Below are positions 55,499 to 64,000 of a DNA stretch of 64,000 bases, piece by piece (position 1 is the first letter of the stretch; each line of letters starts with the position of its first letter). This DNA is from Ampelocalamus luodianensis. Taxonomy: Eukaryota; Streptophyta; Magnoliopsida; Poales; Poaceae. The stretch covers positions 16,329,488 to 16,393,487 of the forward strand of contig CM070625.1 in the NCBI GenBank assembly GCA_036346255.1, read 5' to 3'. The notes beneath the pieces are model-generated. The model was not told where the DNA came from, searched no databases, and worked only from the letters and a program-made list of their open reading frames with translations. Made by a program: the position numbers and the translations under genes.

Positions 55499-57611
55499 TG
55501 AAGAGGATCTAATAATTCCCAATTAATTAAGTTATTTATCTGTAGTATTCTAGATAATAATATCTCTTATATAACCTTCAAAGGTACCCCTCAACATTTA
55601 ACAATAAGGGAGATCATACATACCTAATGGTCATAAACTTTTTTACGACCACCCTATATGGTCGTAAGTTCTTCTACGACCGCCCATTAATCGTAAGTGT
55701 TGTGACATAGATATGCAAATCTAGATATTTTGTACATAATGCACTAATCCAAGATCACGCTACTGCACACAGTGTCAACATAGATGAATATCATTTCACA
55801 CAAAGACGAATATAATAATATATGAGTAATTTGATTAATAAATAACGGTTGTGACCTTATGGTCGAGATTACACTTATTAAGCTACGCATGACTGAAACT
55901 AAATAAAGAGATGGCAGCAGAACGGAAACAACTCCAGCGGGAACCCATCGACTTGTCACAGGCAACTGACTGGGATCAAGACCTGGCGATCACCCTCCCC
56001 GTAAAACTCCTCCTCGAAGGCAGGCGAAGACTTCTCCACTTCAACTGAATGATTACGGTGGGGAAGAAGATGCGGCGGCGGCGAAGCACGTCGGTGACGG
56101 ATCTTCACCGGAGAAGGAGGGAAACATAGGAGGACACTCGAGAACGCCAGATGACGAGCACGATCGGCGAGGGCACTCACAGCTGAGGATATCAAATAGA
56201 GGGTGGCGCGGCCAGTTTTGGGGGAGATGGGGCGGCGGCGAATTAGCGGTGCTCCAGCGATGGCGACAGGAGCACGATGTAGAACGTGACCACATGAATC
56301 CAATGGTGAAGACGATGAGGACGGTGGAACTCCAACGGTGGTGGAACAGGCAACGGAGGCTTACGGCGGCCGACGGCTTCTTCAACGGATTCCGATGAGA
56401 CGAAGGCGACCATGGGTCCCGCGGCTAGGGCAAACAGAAGAGGGGAAAGGTGGGGAAAAAGTGACGCAGGCAGCACACTTAAATAGGGTAGAGAAGGGAG
56501 GATTTGGGTGAAGCACGGCGGCGCGGCGGCGTTTCTACTCGGACACAGTCTAGAGTCCGGGGGAACAAGAAGGTGGTGTGGGAGCGGGCCCACTCAGCAG
56601 TGAGAGGTAGAGAAGGAAGAGGCTGGTGGCTGGGCCGGCTTGGCACAGGAGGGAAAAGGAATGGACCGGGCTGGGAAAGAAAAGAATGGGCCAGCAAAAG
56701 AGAAATCGGCCCGAATAATTTTGCTGAGATTAAAATAGTTTTTTATTTAGAAATACCAGAAAAATCTAAATGGAGAATTAAAATAGCAAATGATCACGAA
56801 AAAATCCAAAAAAATCTAGGAAAAATTCCAAGCACAAAAAAAATCAAATAAAATAGTTTTAGAATTAATTGATGTTTATATTTGTCACATTAAATTGTTA
56901 TGATATTTGAAAGTCTCATTTAAGCTTTATTACATTCAAATAAAATTGGTGATTTTTTCCAAGGAGACTAAACTACTCAAAAATATTTTGAAACTTAGAA
57001 AATTGGGATATTACAATAAGTCTTACTACGATCACCTCATAGTCGTAAGTTCTTCTACGACCACTATATTAATCGTAAGTCTTACTACGAACAAGTCATC
57101 TACGATCACCCTATGGTCAATAAAGCTTACAGATATGTAGGCCCAATCAACTCGAGACATTGGGGCGTTGTGTTTAATACACGCCGTAGTTAATATATGC
57201 TGTCATTTCTGAAGATAACTGCATGTACTAAACATCTATCTCTGACATAACCGCAAGGCGATGTGGGGGGATATATCTCTAACAACATCTGCCCTTAAAC
57301 GTGACCATTGCATCAAACGACACGGCGTCGCTCGACGTGGACAACTGTCACCCCTTCATGCGTTATATAAGGAGTAAAGTCAACGGACAAAGGAAAGCAG
57401 ACAAGCAACGAAACAAATAGGAGTCATTAGTCTCAGCCTTCAGTGATTTATCTTTTGTAAACATAATCAATATAAGAACATAGGATTATGGTTGATATTC
57501 TTTCAGGATAAGGCCTGAACTTGTATAAAGTTCATGTGTCCTTTTCTGTGTGGTTTCGCTCCACGAGAGCCCCCAGCATTCATTCATAAGATCGGTACTA
57601 AACCATCGACA
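55499..57611 (+). mobile_element. LTR related to elements 2 and 3, inside the hAT element
   Basis: Begins TGAAGAGGATCTAATAAT and ends GGTACTAAACCATCGACA, matching the ends of the element 3 LTR, and keeps AAGGCCTGAACTTGTATAAA near 57510. It carries CGTAAGT palindromes on both sides of an inserted element (55650-55697 and 57020-57110). No PBS or internal sequence follows. The flanks AGCGA and AGAGG do not match, so it is either a rearranged solo LTR or an end fragment. It is more diverged than the LTRs at 19-37 kb. Confidence 0.65.
55698..57015 (-). mobile_element. Solo LTR C, TGTAACATCCC family, about 1.3 kb
   Basis: On - it starts TGTAATATCCCAATTTT and ends ATCTATGTCACAACA. The flanks GTAAG (55693-55697) and ATAAG (57016-57020) agree in four of five bases. 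The segment CATCGACTTGTCACAGGCAA (near 55945) recalls AATCTGCCACAGGCAATCGA in solo LTR B (near 45040). A GC-rich core with open frames (56053-56593) parallels A and B. It is shorter than A and B, either a deleted or a distinct subfamily copy. The left end may lie three bases further right. Confidence 0.6.
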
Positions 57612-57886
57612 AGAGGAGAGACAAAACTTCAGAGGGCTGGAGACCAGGGATTAGCCGAATGTGTGCGTGGCCACGTTCCATGTGGGCGTGATGCTTGTCT
57701 GGGCCTTGGGCCTTAGGCTTCCTAAGCCGAGTCGAACTGGCGCTGGTAAATCGGAGTTGCCAAATTCGATTTACGAGGAATGAACACCGAACCGATAATC
57801 GAGTAGAGAAGAACTTAAAACTGAACCAATCACCGAAAACCGAATTTACTGATAATTTCAGTTATATTGATTGAGTTGGGGTAAAA
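57612..57886. other. hAT sub-terminal sequence, no gene
   Basis: No frame supported. AACCGA and CCGAAA words accumulate between 57785 and 57850, as expected for the interior edge of the hAT element. Confidence 0.45.
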
Positions 57887-58946
57887 GGAATAAATCCAGT
57901 TTACTCCTTCCAACTATCAGAAAAGTTTGGTTTACCCACTAAACTTCAAAACCGATTATTTAACCCCCTAAATTTGTGCAATCCGAACACTAAACCCCTC
58001 ACGCTGGTTTGAATAAGCAGTTTTGCACACGTGGCCTCTCATTTGCCCCAATTAGCATGTATGTGTCCCAGTCATCTCCTCACCTCCCATTTCTTCTTCA
58101 TCTCTCCCTTCTTCTCCATGGAGCTCCTTCAACCGAAGCCTCTGCTGGCACCACCTCCCTCCGGCGTTGTCGCCGCCACCTCAGTGCCCTAGCTCCTTCC
58201 CGACTCAGCAGCACGCCTCTCTGCTGGCACCACCTCCCGCGCCATGGCTGCCCTGCACCCCGGCTCCTCCCCGGCTCGACCATGCGCCTCCCCTTGCAGC
58301 CGTGTGCTGGCCCACCGCCACCGGTGTCGAGCCTCTGGCTTCTGTGCATGCTCGTGCGCCCCTTGCTTCCCTGGCTCGGCCCACCTGGCTCCTCCCCGCC
58401 TCCTCCGCCCAACCTTGCGCCCGTCACTACCGACGACACCAGACAATCTCGCGCACTCGGATGCCTCTGAGAGGGCCAAGAGACCTCGCAGGGTGACGAG
58501 GCAGCGGCGGAGGCCATGGAGGACTTCGACTTTGTCGCCGCCATCGGCCCACGCCTCGCGTCGCTGTCGGGGACCAGGTCGCTCGTGCTGCTCCTCGCGC
58601 ACACTTCGGACTTCAACGACTCCTTCCCACGCGTTGTGGCGTGCCTGGTTGCGGCCGCCAGCGAGGCCCACCATGCCGACTGGAAGCGCGAGGCACCGAC
58701 CAACCTCCCCCGCGTGCTGCTTGTGCAAGGAGGGCATGGCTGGGGACACACTCAAGATGTTCAACGAAATGCTCGAGAGGGAGATCGTGCTGTGCAGCCA
58801 CGTGTGCAAAACCACCACTTCAAACCGGCATGAGGGGTTTAGTGTCCAGATTTCATAAATTTAGATGGTTAAATCACCGGATTTTGAAGTTTAAATAGTA
58901 AATTAAACTTTTCCGATAGTTGAAGAGAGTAAACCGAACTTATTCT
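57887..58946 (+). mobile_element. Small long-TIR element carrying GC-rich, gene-like sequence
   Basis: Arms of about 145 bp are inverted copies: 57887-58034 and 58798-58946 share AACTATC-GAAAAGTTT, ACTAAACCCCTCA and TTTTGCACACGTGG. Flanks GGGTAAAA and AGGTAAAA agree in seven of eight bases. The 760-bp interior is GC-rich with open frames at 58098-58496 and 58516-58833 on +; one phase ends EGMAGDTLKMFNEMLEREIV, which looks like a PPR repeat unit. This has the form of a gene-capturing element (Pack-MULE-like), but the parent genes are not identified. Confidence 0.6.
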
Positions 58947-58975
58947 AGGTAAAAATACCCACCCCTACCAGCGAA

Positions 58976-60990
58976 CCTCATACGGCGTGGGGAAATTATT
59001 ATGGCGGACCGCACGGCCGGACGGGATCGCGCCGCGCGCGCTGCCCACCGCAGCGCAGACGTGCACGACGCGAGCAGTGAGCGAAAAGTACGTACGCTCG
59101 TACGTGTGGGGGACGTCATCGGATAAGACGAGTTAGGGCCGTTCTTTGGTAGGCACGTACCTAGGGTTCTCAAAAGTTAAGGCTCTCCGTAGTGTAGTTG
59201 CGTGCGAGGAAGATGGGGGCGGTTTATTTGAATCTTGTGCGAGAGTACGCGTACCCGACATACAGCTTAAACACATTTGGCAAAAACCTGTCCAAACATT
59301 TATAATTTCACCGTACTGATACCCGTATTTTGGTGTCGAAGAGCATCGCTCGACATTAATCACATCACGGACGTTGTTTTGTCCCCGCAGTTGACTTGCA
59401 GCAAAGATGTGAGAGGACCTAATGCTGAATACTTCTACAACTGAACTGGATACATACTCCGGTGTCTTGCATAGTTCTGCTCGACAGCTCAAGCATGTGC
59501 CATGCAGTGTGTGCGCGCGTCCGTTGTAATAATAAAAAAAAAGATGCGCGTTCTGGAGCATCCAAAATGATTCAAAGCTATCTAATAGATAAATCCAAGT
59601 GTCCAATTTGATAGCAAACAGCGTGCATGTGTGCACTGTTCTGAATGTAGTATCAGTACAGATTAGAAAACACACCAAAATCTCGCAGGCCTATGTCAAG
59701 GCATTGATTTAAGATGACAGAACACATGGCGCTTTAGAGTTTAGATGACGGTGCTTTAGAGTTTAGAAGGCTAAATACTCCAGTGCTCAGGAGCAATACG
59801 CCGCTAGTAACATGTTGATGCCACGGGAGGACAGTGCTTTGTATTCGCAGGAATTGCGCCGTCTGCATGCATAAACAGTGTACCTAAAGTTTGGCCATTG
59901 AATGGTACGCCTCTTTCCAAAGCTACGCGCCAGGTCCGCCACTGCCTCGCCCCGCAGAAGGCAGGATTGCAGTCAAGGCTCGGCTCGCCCGTTCCCAAGG
60001 CCTCCTCTCCTCCCCTTGCTCCGCAGTCCCGCGGCAGGAGGCCACGCCCATTCCCGAAAACATTTCGCACAATGAATGCCCCCACCCGCCCGGGCCTGCA
60101 ACGGGTCGGGCAAACGATCGAGAAAGCAACGCATCGCCCACCCACGCTTACGCCTGCGTGGGTGTGCCTCGAGCGGTACAGAGAATCTGAAGCTAGCCGC
60201 TGTGCCGCACCGCACCGCACAGCACCAAGCGAAACGCCGTGCCCACGCCACCCACCGCGCAGCGCTCCCCTGCCGTTTTATGGCGCCAGGCCCCGCGCCC
60301 TGGTGAGCGGCGCTGCGCCACACGCGTCCTCCCCCAGCCGCAACCGTGCTGCCCCCCACCCCACGACACGCCCGCCTCCCCACGTGAACCGCCCCGCCCC
60401 CGAATCGTATCCCGGCACGTCACCGCGCGCCCCGTCGCTCGCGCACGAAACCTCGGCGTGTGGGGTGCCCTGCCTGCCACTGACAGGCCGGGACGTACTT
60501 TTCCTGGGGCCCATAGGTCATGTACCGCTGCTATTCCCGTTGGCCGATACCGGCAGCTGAATGAAGGGGTGCAGCGTGCACGTACAGCGCACGAGCACGA
60601 CGTAACGGACAGGTCGGTCCAGGTTTTTCGCCGGCCCCACGCGGCAGTGTGCGGGGCAGGGCTGGGTCAGTCCGCCAGCTGCCAGCCGCGCGTGCCGCAG
60701 GCGCGGTACGGCAGGGCGGTGGGAGGACGGAACGAGGCGTCTGGTGTGGTTGGTGTAGGGCTGGCGTCACGGCGCCAGAAGGTGGGGCCCGCAGGGCGTC
60801 AAATCGCGCGGTGGCTGTAGCTGGGATGGGATGGGGACGAGGCCGAGCCGTGCCGGTTCAGCGACAGCCTCAACCCCCCCAAAACCCAGCCACGGAGCCC
60901 CAGAAACCTACCTCCTCGTTTCTCGAGGCGCGGCTTAAGTTTAGCAGTGGGGGTGGTAGGGTGAGAGGAACCAAACAAGCCACCACCGCG
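58976..60990. other. Upstream region of the ERF gene, no gene recognised
   Basis: An open frame of 181 codons on - at 59133-59678 and overlapping GC-rich frames at 59800-60820 resemble no known protein. From about 59900 the DNA is strongly GC-rich with CpG-dense text, as around many grass genes. I treat it as promoter and intergenic sequence. Confidence 0.4.
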
Positions 60991-61000
60991 CGCTCGGCAG

Positions 61001-61007
61001 TATAAGA
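61001..61007 (+). promoter_or_regulatory. TATA box of the ERF gene
   Basis: TATAAGA follows CGCTCGGCAG and precedes the ATG by about 85 bp, leaving a leader of roughly 55 bases that is rich in GCTGCTGCTGC and AGCAGCAG. Confidence 0.6.
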
Positions 61008-61086
61008 GTTACCACCACTCCGCTGCTGCTGCTTGCTAAGGGTTAGAAGCAGCAGCTGCGTGAGCAATCTGAGAGAGGTAGGAAGG

Positions 61087-61659
61087 ATGCATATGGAGCG
61101 GGGGATGAGAGGAGATCAGGTGAGTGGTTGTGGTGGTGGTGGTGGGGAGAGGGTTGAAGGGGGATCGCGAGTGGAGGCGCACTACCGCGGGGTGCGGAAG
61201 CGGCCGTGGGGGCGGTACGCGGCGGAGATCCGGGACCCGTGGAAGAAGACGCGGGTGTGGCTCGGCACCTACGACACGCCCGTGGAGGCCGCGCTCGCCT
61301 ACGACCGCGCCGCCGTCGCGCTCCGCGGCTCCAAGGCCAGGACCAACTTCGGCAGCGGCAGTGGCAGCGGGCACAGCCACGGCCACCATCCGCACCCACA
61401 GCCGTGCCTGCCTCCGCGGCCGGCACATGCTCCCAGCCCCTTCGGCGGGCTCGACGTCAGTCACCCCTCCCCCTGGCACTACGTCTACTTCCCGGCGAGG
61501 CTGCAGGTTATGTCGCCGCCGGGACCCGTCGCGGGTGAGGTCGCTGCGTCTCTGCCGTCGACGGTACTGGAGCTCCGGACGGGGCCGAGGGGCCTCCCAT
61601 TCGACCTCAACGAGCCGCCATCGCTGCTGTTTGATCGTGATCTCTACACAGAGTATTAA
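61087..61659 (+). CDS. AP2/ERF transcription factor with C-terminal EAR motif (ERF group VIII-like)
   Basis: A 190-residue protein from one exon. Residues 32-89 form a single AP2 DNA-binding domain (HYRGVRKRPWGRYAAEIRDP at the start; VWLGTYDTPVEAALAYDRAA and RGSKARTNFG at the end). The alanine and aspartate of YAAEIRD are those of the ERF rather than the DREB subfamily, so GCC-box-type targets are expected. Residues 170-178 (LPFDLNEPP) are an EAR motif of the DLNxxP type, which in ERF group VIII proteins recruits co-repressors; the likely role is a transcriptional repressor in the nucleus. A glycine run (16-20), a Gly/Ser/His linker and a proline-rich middle are low-complexity. The ATG at 61087 has an A at -3; ATGs at 61093 and 61105 are alternatives. 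The frame is open upstream to 61033 without an ATG. No breaks are seen. The exact orthologue is not assigned. Confidence 0.95.
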   Translation: MHMERGMRGDQVSGCGGGGGERVEGGSRVEAHYRGVRKRPWGRYAAEIRDPWKKTRVWLGTYDTPVEAALAYDRAAVALRGSKARTNFGSGSGSGHSHGHHPHPQPCLPPRPAHAPSPFGGLDVSHPSPWHYVYFPARLQVMSPPGPVAGEVAASLPSTVLELRTGPRGLPFDLNEPPSLLFDRDLYTEY

Positions 61660-63218
61660 GGGCAGGTTCACGGTTGAGGCTAGAGAAGGTAATTAACGAG
61701 GAGTGGAGAGCACTGGTCCGGGTGTACATATACCTATTTAAGGAAAGTTTGGCCTTCTCGTCTTTGTTCATGTTATTGTTTTCCTTTGTTTTGTTGTTCG
61801 GGAATCTTATGCTTTTGCCGCCTTGGTGTCTCATCTGTAAGAAGCTTTCGCTGGACGTTCTTGGCCAGTGCGGTATGAGAGCGCGTCGGGCTTTGTTGGT
61901 TGGGACTGTTTATTTGACTGAATTTTTCTAAGTATAAATCATCTTTTTTATTCACTAGAACAATATCTAATCATATGATATATCAATCTTCATACAGATT
62001 TAATGGTCACAATATTTAATAGTCACAATAAGTGAATTGAACTTTAAAAAAATTAGATAACTTAAAAATTGCAAGACTGTTGTTACTTTTAGTTTGTGTT
62101 CGGTCGTTCACCATGGAACGAGTCATCAGTTGCAGGGCTCGTGAGCCGCGAGCGTACGTTGTGTGCCAGTGTATGCGGTAAGCGGTTGTTAACCACAACA
62201 GAACGCACGGTCGGTTAAGGACATTTCATTAGTTTAATTTGCAGGATTCTCTACTTTATACCTAACGTAATGACGTTCAAATGGAGAGAGGTTGGCAACC
62301 AGACACGGCCAGCCAACCAACAGCTTCTAATAAGTGGTTGGCTTTCTATAATGGTGGCGTCTGTTATCTATAAATCTTGATATGTATGGTATATGATGAT
62401 GTGAAGGAGAGGGGATGAGTACAAAAATTGAATTATCTCTCATAATAGTCAATTTTAACAAATTATCTCTCATAAATAGAGGAACTGTAAATAAAGATAT
62501 GTAAACAAATAATCTTTTGTAGAAATTATTTCTAGTACTGTCTATGGATAATACAGGAATAATATAAACTAGGGTTGTCTATAACATTATATATATCTTA
62601 GACTCACACTTGTAAGATAAATGTGTGTGTAAAGATCCCACTGACCACAAATAGTGTCATTATTGTTAGTTTCCGGGTTCCACTTTCAAGTTTCAAGCCA
62701 CATCGAGGGTATCGATTGCGTCTGTAAGTTCGTGTTGCATTCGATCGATTTCGACGGCTTTCAGGTTTCAGTCACCTGTGTCCAATTCTTTCGGTTAGGT
62801 GTGCGGCGCCCAACTTGTTGCCAATGGCAAACCCCTAATTTCTATCCTTGGGTAGGCACATGCTCACGTACGTTAACTTCAGTATACATTCAGCATGGCG
62901 GCTAGACATATCACTTTTGGCCAGTTACTGTTACCACTTTACTCTTGGGCTCAAGTAAGCATGTGTCGGCAGTTCGCCCGAAGAACGAGCCAAATCTTAT
63001 GCGGATGTGGGAGTTCAAAACTGCTTCCGAGCCAAACAATATACGAAGGTTGAGAATCGAGATAGCGTAGTGATCCACGTTCAGTTGGAGCACACAAGCC
63101 ACATACCTTGTTGACCAAATGTCCTAGTCTCACGACTCTCACATGACTTTACACGGCGCAAAGCTACATAAACTGTACTACAAAGCGTGATGCGGACTAA
63201 AACTCCCATAGTACAGAA
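61660..63218. other. Intergenic region between ERF and SMC4, no gene recognised
   Basis: The two genes converge here, so both 3' untranslated regions lie in this stretch. AT-rich at 61930-62100 and 62380-62640. Short open frames (for example 62654-62905) have no family resemblance. Confidence 0.55.
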
Positions 63219-63531
63219 CTAAACTACCTTCATGCTCTCGGCGAAGCTTCTGGGGTTGATGGTTATACTCTTGGTGCAATTATCTGTCTTGTAGATGCCA
63301 ACCAGCCTGTCGGCTAGCTCAAACATGTTGTTTCTGAGACTGCAAATAAGGCGACATATTTGAGTTCATATGAACCAGCAAACGTGGTAAGGGTAAATTT
63401 CACTTCCCCTCCATATCATCTATTACTATTTCGGCTCAATTTTTATTGCACTACTTATCAATTCTGGACTTGTTTCTGGAGCGTATTTTAGCTCATATGC
63501 CCCATGAAAATTACAGAGCAAATAGTTGGTA

Positions 63532-63593
<62 letters not shown>

Positions 63594-63935
63594 GTTTTGC
63601 TAAATGTTTCTCATAAAAAGGTTTTGCAGCTTGAACACAAGTAATAGTGCGAAACAGAGACAAAAGCAACATTTGGGAAAAGTGAGCTACGTAAACGTAC
63701 CTAATAATAATGAACTGGGCATCTTTGGTCCGATCTTTCACATAATGTCCAACGATGGATACATTCTTAAAGTCTGTAAACAGAAATTTCATTAATTTAT
63801 TCAAACATTCGGATAGTATTAGTGAAGAGAACAGTCACAAGACTTACCCAACGCTGCATCTATCTCATCCATAACATACAAGGGGGTTGGTTTATAATGG
63901 TGAAGAGCAAATACCAGAGCCAGTGAGCTAAGCGT
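63219..63935 (-). CDS. SMC4: Condensin subunit SMC4, C-terminal exons (partial gene)
   Basis: Three exons on - encode the end of an SMC ATPase head. Exon 63935-63848 reads TLSSLALVFALHHYKPTP, then LYVMDEIDAAL, the Walker B motif with its catalytic glutamate and the start of the D-loop. Exon 63773-63701 continues DFKNVSIVGHYVKDRTKDAQ, FIII. Exon 63339-63219 reads SLRNNMFELADRLVGIYKTD, NCTKSITINPRSFAESMKVV and a TAG at 63219-63221. Junctions are GT-AG (GTAAGT at 63847, GTACGT at 63700; TTACAG and TTGCAG acceptors) and phases join correctly. The signature LSGGEK should lie in the next exon, beyond a CAG acceptor at 63936. ITINP after NCTKS is typical of SMC4 rather than other SMCs. SMC4 pairs with SMC2 in condensin, which compacts chromosomes in mitosis. 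The rest of the gene is outside the window. Confidence 0.95.
63535..63590. repeat. (TA)28 microsatellite in the last SMC4 intron
   Basis: 56 uninterrupted bases of TA, inside the intron 63340-63700. Confidence 0.97.
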
Positions 63936-64000
63936 CTGCAAGACAGTAGACAGTTAAATTGGTATATACCCAAAAGAGTAAAATTAGGATGGCAATTTTT

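Larger units (their letters stand above)
55004..58967. mobile_element. hAT-type element, 3964 bp, with elements nested inside
   Basis: The left end TAGGGGTGGGCTGTGG and the right end, reversed, TAGGGGTGGGTATTTT share ten terminal bases. The flanks are GCAGCGAA (54996-55003) and CCAGCGAA (58968-58975), seven of eight alike, the hAT duplication length. The body contains CCGAAAACCGAATTTA-like text (57780-57860), typical of hAT sub-terminal regions. No transposase is present. Inside are an LTR (55499-57611), another LTR within that (55698-57015) and a small long-TIR element (57887-58946). The remaining 55020-55498 holds only short frames. Confidence 0.75.

Noticed and set aside
55499..57611. Complete retrotransposon rather than an LTR
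   Set aside because: No PBS, gag or pol between the ends; the interior is another LTR-type insertion.
59133..59678. A 181-codon frame on -
   Set aside because: No domain, a start far from any promoter signal, and composition unlike the neighbouring genes. Kept as unrecognised.
59804..60820. Several 100-220 codon frames upstream of the ERF gene
   Set aside because: All six phases are nearly open in this GC-rich stretch; the peptides are Pro/Arg/Ala-rich and share no family.
61033..61086. N-terminal extension of the ERF protein
   Set aside because: The frame is open but starts with TTG. The first ATG is at 61087, with A at -3 and a TATA box at a suitable distance.

Overview
The window is nuclear DNA of a grass-like monocot. 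Three things point there: GC-rich single-exon gene sequence, nested Ty3/gypsy LTR retrotransposons of the Tat type, and MULE and hAT elements of the kinds common in grasses. I cannot name the species. No bacterial, organellar or CRISPR feature is present. Only two host genes look functional, both at the right end: a single-exon AP2/ERF repressor-type transcription factor (61087-61659, +) and the last three exons of the condensin ATPase SMC4 (63219-63935, -, continuing past the window edge). Nearly everything left of about 59 kb is transposable-element sequence in layers of different age.

Layout. 1-2710: remnant of a Tat-type retrotransposon, with RT end, RNase H and integrase start on + and an antisense reading frame on -. 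3400-4000: MITE-like sequence with a perfect hairpin. 4790-6855: a broken plant-mobile-domain (PMD, MAIN-like) gene on +. 7243-8384: a non-autonomous hAT element with 8-bp target duplications. 8385-9060: a duplicated, spliced reading frame on -. 9530-12090: a broken MuDR-type transposase on -, followed by an AT-rich array (12110-12860) and a 59-bp tandem repeat (13397-13640). 14886-49894: one large Tat retrotransposon on - (element 1) carrying several insertions. 49895-53480: a FAR1/FRS-like MULE transposase relic on -. 55004-58967: a hAT-type element holding an LTR, which itself holds another LTR, plus a small long-TIR element. 58968-64000: the gene island.

Element 1 runs on the - strand: 5' LTR 49201-49894, PBS, gag, protease, RT, RNase H, then after a gap the integrase end, an antisense spliced gene and a truncated 3' LTR (14886-15328). 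Its gag carries two solo LTRs of an unrelated 3.5-3.6 kb LTR family in opposite orientations (39764-43409 and 44830-48342). Its RNase H is interrupted by two members of a second Tat family. Element 2 (-, 31831-37515) is half an element. Element 3 (+, 19113-31830) is nearly full length and is inserted in element 2, so gag-pol of 2 and 3 face each other. The junctions suggest a deletion left of element 3 that removed the rest of element 2 and the RNase H end and integrase core of element 1.

The most interesting biology is the antisense gene kept between pol and the 3' LTR in elements 1 and 3, with a remnant at 1690-2710. It has its own TATA box, GT-AG introns and a start codon, and encodes a protein with a 'putative gypsy type transposon' domain, a basic nuclear-signal-like stretch (seen in the element 3 copy) and coiled coils. 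The second notable signal is an iterated palindrome, CGTAAGT-N-CTACG, found in the LTRs of the second Tat family and in introns of its antisense gene; one half of it always matches a consensus 5' splice site on the sense strand of the element.
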